Positions 58,441 through 64,000 of a DNA stretch of 64,000 nt are shown here, one piece after another. The position numbers and the translations under genes were made by a program. The DNA lies in contig CM060470.1 in NCBI GenBank assembly GCA_030544235.1, forward strand, positions 12,719,356-12,783,355, written 5' to 3'. Within the stretch, counting starts at the first letter, position 1. Each line of letters starts with the position of its first letter. Below the pieces are notes generated by a model that saw nothing but the letters and a program-made list of their open reading frames with translations, was not told where the DNA came from and ran no database searches. This stretch comes from Lepturacanthus savala. Its lineage: Eukaryota; Chordata; Actinopteri; Scombriformes; Trichiuridae.

Positions 58441-58790
58441 CCAGCTTGCTGGATGGCTGGCTGTCATAGCTATAATCTCGCCTGTTGCTTAATATTCTGG
58501 CTAGCAGACTCTTTGGCTGAACACACAGCTATGGTGGGTAGCTGATGGGCTATATGAGCTGATTCGGTGGCTGGCTGATTGATATTAGCCAGCTATAGTA
58601 GTAGGGATGTCTGTCTCGCTATGGTTGAATCTCTGCCTGGCGATACTTTGGCAGCTTCCTGTCCTGACTCACTGGCAGCGTGGCTGATTATACAGGCTGG
58701 TTGCCTGGATATATTGGCCCACAGTACAACAAGACTGACTCACCGGCTTAGTGACAAGTTGGCCCCGTGCTGGTTCTGTTTCAGAGAGCA
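58440..58790. repeat. cryptically simple GGCTGGCTG-rich tract
   Basis: GGCTG, GCTGG, TAGCTATA and CTGATT words recur irregularly through 350 bp (for example GGATGGCTGGCTGTCATAGC, GGTGGCTGGCTGATTGATAT, CAGGCTGGTTGCCTGGATAT). No fixed period is visible, so it looks like a decayed minisatellite or slippage-prone DNA rather than an exon. Confidence 0.4.
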
Positions 58791-59014
58791 GCCATCATCC
58801 CACTGATCGGAAACAGGATCCCTAAATCACTGTCTCCATGTTACACCGACAAAGACTGTATGACACTACACATGCTACTCTATGTCCTTGATACTCAGTG
58901 TGCTGCAAGATTGACATTCACGGTTTGCACCAGCGGTGTAGTCTATTTTGTCGAACAACATTTAATGAAAACAGAGGTCTACAATCTTAAATGAACACTG
59001 AATTTTTTGACATT

Positions 59015-59090
59015 AGACCGGCACGGCGGCTGGAGACCCTAGACCGGCACGGCAGCCGGAGACCCTAGCCCGGCACGGCAGCCGGCGACA
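59015..59090. repeat. GC-rich minisatellite, 26-bp unit, about 3 copies
   Basis: Unit 1 (59015-59040) and unit 2 (59041-59066) both begin AGACCGGCACGGC and end GAGACCCT; they differ at two sites. A third, partial unit runs to 59090 with AGCCCGGCACGGCAGCCGG. The array is strikingly CpG- and GC-rich in an AT-rich neighbourhood. Confidence 0.9.
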
Positions 59091-59099
59091 TTTAATAGA

Positions 59100-59780
59100 C
59101 ACAACAGACACTCTACATCTCCACAGGGTAAAAATGATATTCAAAGCAGTGCTTGGATTCAATAATCAAAATAATCCACTTAACTTTGGGACCGATTCCT
59201 TCATTACCAACATTTACATTAGTGGAGACTAAAAATTCTTCTTATTGTATAAAAATGATGGATGCTTGTCACTTTATTGATCTCACTATTTTCCAAGAAA
59301 AGAGTCATGCTCCAATTAGAGAAAAATCCAAAGAATACATCATTAATGGCTTATATTATTTTTTCTGTTCTACACTTGCGATCATCTTGTGAGCACACAG
59401 TTATCAAGGTTAACGCAATTAAATAAGGTATAAAGAAGAATAACAGCATAGGATAACTTGTCACTGTATCAACAGTTCCATAATGGTATACAAACAACAT
59501 TGCATGCAGCATTTAAAAACTTAAAACAAAGCATATATCACACTGTACATGACTGTACATATATTGTTGTATATACATTCTTCACTGTCAGAAAGTATCA
59601 CTGCACTTATAAATTACAGGACTTGACTCTAATTTCCTACATGAATGAATGAATCCTCGCAGCATCAATCAGAACAGCTTCTACAAACCACAACCAGTCA
59701 TCAGCTGACTGACCCTCTTCATTCAAAGCCTCGGCGGGCTGTCAGTCACAACCAGATCCATCCCATAATATCACCTCCAT
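59100..59780. other. gene-free stretch, possibly first intron of the minus-strand gene
   Basis: AT-rich sequence immediately downstream (minus strand) of the candidate first exon's splice donor. No acceptor with an open frame was identified on the minus strand. Confidence 0.4.
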
Positions 59781-59799
59781 TAACGACAGCTTCACTTAC

Positions 59800-60010
59800 C
59801 TGTCGCTGCTCAGCCTGGGGTCACTTCAGCGTCGTCCGGTTGTTTTTCCTCCGTCCCTCCATCCGATAAAATGAACCCAGAACATCAGGAAACTTCTCAA
59901 ACTTCTTCTTCCTCCTCGTCGTCATGGAGACAAACACCGTCAAACACCGTTTTAGTCCGGGTTTACGTCCCACTCGCGTCACAGCGAAGTGATGCCGCTG
60001 TCAGGCTCTA
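59800..60010 (-). other. candidate first exon (5' UTR) of a minus-strand gene
   Basis: On the minus strand the sequence GCAGCGACAG|GTAAGTGAA is a near-ideal splice donor (GT at 59799-59798). The preceding 200 nt are GC-richer, with retained CpGs (CGGACGACGCTGAAGTGACC, CGCGAGTGGGACGTAAAC) and no acceptor-like tract. That fits a first exon just downstream of a promoter. The 5' end is not determined and could lie anywhere between about 59990 and 60235. All forward frames close before the donor, so the exon is probably untranslated. On the plus strand the same place could serve as an acceptor (GTCGCTGCTCAG|CC), but it lacks a donor partner. Confidence 0.5.
59821..59925 (-). CDS. 34-codon upstream open frame in the candidate first exon
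   Basis: ATG at 59925 opens a frame beginning MTTRRKKKFEKFPDVLGSFY and closing with TGA at 59821, 21 nt before the donor. It is strongly basic at its start. The start context (CTCC before ATG) is weak; a second in-frame ATG followed by G lies at residue 22. If the exon is transcribed, this would be a complete upstream ORF able to dampen translation of the main frame. Whether it is translated is unknown and no homologue is recognised. Confidence 0.25.
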   Translation of the reverse strand: MTTRRKKKFEKFPDVLGSFYRMEGRRKNNRTTLK

Positions 60011-60250
60011 ATTATCCGTTCATCAGCATCAGGTGTGTTACAGTGAGATGTAGAAACACAGCTGCTGTTAAACTGTTAATCACCTGTCTTCCCTTTGTGT
60101 TTTAATGAAGCCGAGTTGTGCATTAGCCTTGTTTTACCTGCTAGCTAAATATACATTTTAGAATAACACATCACCTTGACGTTAACTTGACCGTCACGTG
60201 ATGACGCATTCACGGACACACAGGCTATCAGATTTTAAAACTTCCGGCAG
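60010..60250 (-). promoter_or_regulatory. candidate promoter of the minus-strand gene
   Basis: Contains GTCACGTGATGACGC at 60193-60207, which joins an E-box CACGTG (USF/CLEAR type) to a CRE-like TGACG, and CCGGAAGT (ETS type; minus strand, 60240-60247). These three sites are typical of TATA-less promoters of broadly expressed genes, and they lie 400 nt upstream of the splice donor. TTACGTCC near 59952 is a second CRE-like word nearer the exon. A long AT microsatellite begins 50 bp further upstream. Confidence 0.45.
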
Positions 60251-60295
60251 CTCTTCTTCACTCTAAACTGTCTTGGGGTGACAGGCTGACTTTTA

Positions 60296-60298
<3 letters not shown>

Positions 60299-60374
<76 letters not shown>
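60299..60374. repeat. (TA)n microsatellite
   Basis: About 76 bp of uninterrupted TA repeat, placed about 50 bp upstream of the ETS site of the candidate promoter. Confidence 0.97.
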
Positions 60375-60376
<2 letters not shown>

Positions 60377-62320
60377 CTTCTAGGGTTGAACAACTTTCAA
60401 TGGTAACAAAAATTGTCCTCATGTCTGTCATCATCATTATGGAAACTAATAATAATAATAAAAAATAAAATTGTGTTCTGTTTATGACTGCACATACACA
60501 CACAAACCTACACTCACACACACACATGCAAACTTGCTCTCTTTCTTTTCCATTGATCCACACTAATTTTGGCTCATTTAGCATGTTCTAACCAACTATC
60601 CCTTCCTACAGTTATGCTAACGATAACCATGCTACCAGGTAACTTTGTGGTAGCGCCAGGCTCGTCCTCTGTTGGTTTACACTTTAGGACTTCTGCTTTT
60701 TGTTTGGCACTTGCAAACTTGAATGGTAAACAGATCAAATTCCGATAGCCAAACGGATAAATTTGTTTGGGTGTGTTGTTGTTTGGGTTTGTCGGAGCTG
60801 AACAAGTTGCTGTTGCTTAGCAACAGGTTAAAGGACTTAACAGCCAGCTTTGATCAACTATTAACTGACCATAAGCTTTTATATTTGACTCTTAGCTATA
60901 ATAAACACTGAATACACTGTGTCGTCCCCTTCCACTGAGTGTTGCATGCAAAACATTACACATCTGGATTCAGACAATATCAGCACGGTCAGAGAGAAAC
61001 AGAAAGATTTCTTGACGAACTACATCTGTAAAATAACCAAACCCAAACTCAACCAGAACACAACCACCCTCACCAAAACATGAGTACTTTGTCAGGACCT
61101 GTTAGGTTTGATTAGAGGACTTTATTACAAACTGGGAACAGTTACTAGGCCAGAGCCCTGGCTGCAACTTATGAAAACACTTGCGAATATAAAAACAGGA
61201 AAAACAAGAAAAAAAAAAAGCAGATTGCACAATGAAAATAACTTTTTCCAGAGGACATTTAAACGTGATGCAAACATCCGGATGGATAAAATCCTAACAT
61301 GTGCAATCAAGTGTTCACAACGTTAACATCAACCAAATAGCCTACTTATGTTTCATTCATTTTCATATTCATTTTCCACTGACAGATAGCCGACTTCAAT
61401 AATGCCACAAACCACAACAAGCATTTCCAGTTGTGTGCATCAATTTCAAGTGTCCTTTTTTCTGTATTTGTAGCATTTTTTTTCTTAATAAGTGGTTTTG
61501 TGATATATTTGCAGCATATTTTCTACAGGCTGCGCATATGTTGTCAAAGTGATGATTAATTTTCTTGTGTTTTGTATTCACATTATTTTTGAATGCAGAA
61601 ATAAACATTTGGTCTTTGGCAACGCTTCTACGACTGCTTACACCGGCATAACTAGCTTTAGCTTAACTAGCTAACGATGTCGTGAGAACAGTCTAAACGC
61701 TTCTTCTCCGAGTATACTTTTCTTTTGTACCAGTAATTATGGCCACCCTTAACTGCACAAGCAATAATATTTTTTTTTCTCTAAGCCATAGTTGTCCATA
61801 GTTGCTGTCTTAGCTGCTGTGGTGAAGCTGGGGAAGCTAGCCGGTGACCGGTATGACCGGCTAGCCAGTACCATAAGTCTTGTAAACAAACAAAACTACC
61901 AAATAATAACTGAAATTCAATTAACCACAGGGCCCCCTTTTAACACTGGGTGTATATTTTGATGAACGACCTGAGTCTAATTAATTAAAAAAAAAAGCTC
62001 TTTGGTCCTAGCTGCATCACTGTTGTGCTCACATGACGTTAAAGAACATCCTCTCAGGTAATATTGACTAATTGTCGATAGCCAAAAGTATGACATCAAA
62101 TTCAATATTGCAGAAAATTCAGGAGAAGCAGATGTGAGACATTTAACTAAAATACTGTAATCTTACTTTTAAAATGTGTAAGTTATACAGCCGTATGGTA
62201 AATTACCATATTTTTATCATTTTTTTTGTCAGGAAATGTCCCAAATTGCTGATTGGTCTCAAATAAACACCTGATTTGTGAAGTGATTGAAAAAAAATAA
62301 ACACCAGTGTGTTTATGTGT
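60375..62320. other. intergenic stretch between two minus-strand genes
   Basis: AT-rich with CA words near 60492-60526, poly-A and poly-T runs. GCTAGCCGGT (61836-61845) and ACCGGCTAGC (61856-61865) form a perfect 10-bp inverted repeat. No exon is supported. Confidence 0.45.
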
Positions 62321-62329
62321 GTGTTTTTA

Positions 62330-62660
62330 AGTGTTGCTCAACAGTTTGAAGGAATTTTCTGCAGAAAGTCAGCTCCACAAACACATTATTTCCCTAGTTT
62401 GGAGGAAGAACTTGACTAAGCGAGTCAGGCCTTATCACCTATTATCGGTGTTGAATCTGCGGCCAGGATTGATGTATAAGGAGGAATATCTGCTGCTCCA
62501 GGGGAATGGAGGCTGTTATAGCAGCAGATTACGAGCCCTTGTTTTGAAATTACATTTCCAGCTTGACAGGCCCAAATATATTAGACCATTTAGTATTTAC
62601 TGTAGCCAGGCTTCTTCCCAGTTTGGTGCGGAATCTAAATCTCAAATAAGTAAATAAAAC
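62330..62660. promoter_or_regulatory. strong candidate conserved non-coding element
   Basis: A 330-bp block of high-complexity sequence with no simple repeats, sharply bounded by AT-rich DNA. Words include TCACCTATTATCGGTGTTGA, GCGGCCAGGATTGATGTATA, CCAGGGGAATGGAGGCTGTT, GTTTTGAAATTACATTTCCA and GCTTGACAGGCCCAAATATA. TGACAG (TALE), GGATTGATG (PBX/HOX-like) and GGAATG (TEAD-like) cores are present. It is open in one plus-strand frame of 108 codons. That frame has no domain and no splice context, so regulatory function is the better reading. Confidence 0.5.
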
Positions 62661-62764
62661 CGTCACATGAAATTTTTCATTGTCAATTCGTGCGAAACAA
62701 TAAAAAAAAAAAAGCGTTATTTATTCATGTAGACGAAAAACAACAAAGCATCACAGGCAGACAG

Positions 62765-64000
62765 CGCGTCCATAGGAAAAACATTTTATTGAAAAACATT
62801 TTCAGTTTGTAACAGACTGGTGGAATGTGTGTCATTTATCCTCACTTTGAACTTGTTTAAATTTTTGAATGTTAAAACCATTTTTTCACAGCCTGGCCAT
62901 CTCATACTGCAGGGAAGGGGAGAAGAGGGCAACAGCCACCCGGTAACCATGACATGACGAAAGAAAACCAGGGGTAGACGGAAAAGAAAAGAAAAAAAAA
63001 ACATTGCAAATATAATACTGTGTTACTTACAAACTGGACTGAAATTAAATCATAAACAGACCAAAAAAAAAAAAGAAAGAAACTAATTCAATAAATATTT
63101 ATGGTACACACTTATGGCACAAATATGCAGCAGTCGGTTTGGCAACTTTTCTCTTTTTTTTTTTTTTTAAACCAAATTACCATGGAAACAGTGCAAAAGG
63201 GGAGGGAGTGGGGAGGACACGGGCTTTCCATCGAGCGCTAGCTAAAATACATAGCAAAAAATTCAAATTTTATACAAAACATCTTACTTTAAGAGTTTAT
63301 AAAAAATGTTTTTTTTTTTGTTTTTTTTAATGGGTTCTGGTCAATATTTACATAAGCTATTTACCAAAAAAGTAGTATGCTCTGTTTTACTGAAGTGTAT
63401 TCCATTTTTTCTGTACTTTTTTTTTTCCATTTCCTTTCCTAAAAAGGTGAATAAGGCTATTGTAACAACCCAGGATCCATATACAATACAAACATTAATG
63501 TATTTACAGTTTCTTACCTACAGAAGTACGGTGCAAAATTACTGAGTCAAGTGACCAAGGGCTGACCATACGAGCAAGGCATTTTACAGTAGCCTGAGGT
63601 GCTTCTCCTAGCCCGTGAGCTAAGACTCTCACAGCATCGCTACGACGTTTCATAACAGGTCCGACCGAACCCGGTTCAATGTTGGGAGAGCTTTAGTCAA
63701 ATGGCCGCTAAGAAAAGGACGCCAGATTCAAAGAAACTAATAAGATTGTCATATTCTGCCGCAGACAGACAGCAACTAAACAGCCATTTGTTTGTTTGTA
63801 TGTATCTTTTTTTTTCTTTCACCTTTTCTTAAATACCTGTTCAGGTGTGATATATATATGCTTTTAAAATGGTTTCATTTTTCACAGTTTACCTTTTGTA
63901 CTACGGCACACAGTCAAAACAGAAAAAAAAAAGGTTCAAATAATACTACAAATAATGCAGAAAATTAAAAAAAAAAAAAAAACTAACAGCAGGCTTGTGT
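62765..64000 (-). other. 3' UTR of a minus-strand gene (partial)
   Basis: On the minus strand this 1.2 kb lacks any coding frame and contains typical long-3'-UTR features. These are A/U-rich blocks, U-runs, AUUUA-like words (TAAATATTTATTGAA near 63093) and several complex islands (about 63530-63740) that look constrained. It ends with AATAAA (62790-62785) and a CA-rich cleavage region near 62765. The coding part would lie beyond the right edge. The gene cannot be named. An alternative is a run of intergenic CNEs. Confidence 0.5.
62785..62790 (-). terminator. polyadenylation signal AATAAA (minus strand)
   Basis: TTTATT on the plus strand reads AATAAA on the minus strand in the context TTTTTCAATAAAATGTTTTT. 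A second AATAAA on the same strand lies at 62720-62725 (ATGAATAAATAACGC) and could be an alternative distal site. Confidence 0.55.

Noticed and set aside
61836..61865. 10-bp inverted repeat GCTAGCCGGT...ACCGGCTAGC
   Set aside because: Arms are short and built from palindromic sub-words (GCTAGC, ACCGGT), so chance formation is likely; not counted among the hairpin set.
63505..63525. Minus-strand donor-like TGTAG|GTAAGA within the supposed 3' UTR
   Set aside because: Good match to a donor, but no exon evidence on its 5' side and it sits in sequence with 3' UTR character.

Overview
The window looks like teleost fish DNA, most likely from a percomorph. It is almost entirely non-coding. The evidence is the mix of repeats: many long CA/TG and AT microsatellites, Tc1-type termini beginning CAGTACC, hAT-type termini (CAGGGGTG, CAGTGTTT), an L1-type LINE remnant, and several fragments that match, from memory, sequences common across percomorph genomes. 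No complete protein-coding gene can be supported. The most gene-like material is at the right end.

Layout. 1-9.7 kb: gene-free, with microsatellites, a MITE-like element (3.77-4.03 kb) and a hAT terminus (7.9 kb). 9.7-18.6 kb: the densest block of unique, GC-richer, non-repetitive sequence with the texture of conserved non-coding elements (10.95-11.4, 13.98-14.66, 14.87-15.1, 17.17-17.46, 18.26-18.59 kb), with repeats between. 18.6-35 kb: transposon remnants, including a hAT transposase fragment (19.4-19.65 kb, minus), a Tc1 fold-back (21.75 kb), an internally deleted L1 with pieces of both ORFs (28.4-30.0 kb) and a tandemly duplicated LINE-type repeat (31.8-32.4 kb). 35-59 kb: alternating repeats and candidate regulatory segments (38.1-38.4, 41.7-42.0, 44.0-44.4, 51.0-51.6, 56.2-57.4 kb). 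Two weak candidate exons lie here (45.85-45.96 and 56.67-56.83 kb).

Right end, all on the minus strand. About 62.77-64.0 kb reads as the 3' UTR of a gene whose coding part lies beyond the window, with AATAAA at 62.785 kb. After a 2.5 kb gap holding a strong CNE-like segment (62.33-62.66 kb), a likely promoter and first exon of a second gene occupy 60.25-59.80 kb. That exon ends in a near-perfect splice donor and contains a 34-codon open frame. If this is right, much of the rest of the window could be the first intron or downstream regulatory territory of that second gene. Neither gene can be named from what is visible.

I found no evidence of a new multi-gene system. The most unusual structural signal is a set of five short, perfect inverted repeats (13-16 bp arms, 5-10 nt loops; two of them overlap a second, mutually exclusive hairpin). 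These look like products of replication template switching and are described one by one.
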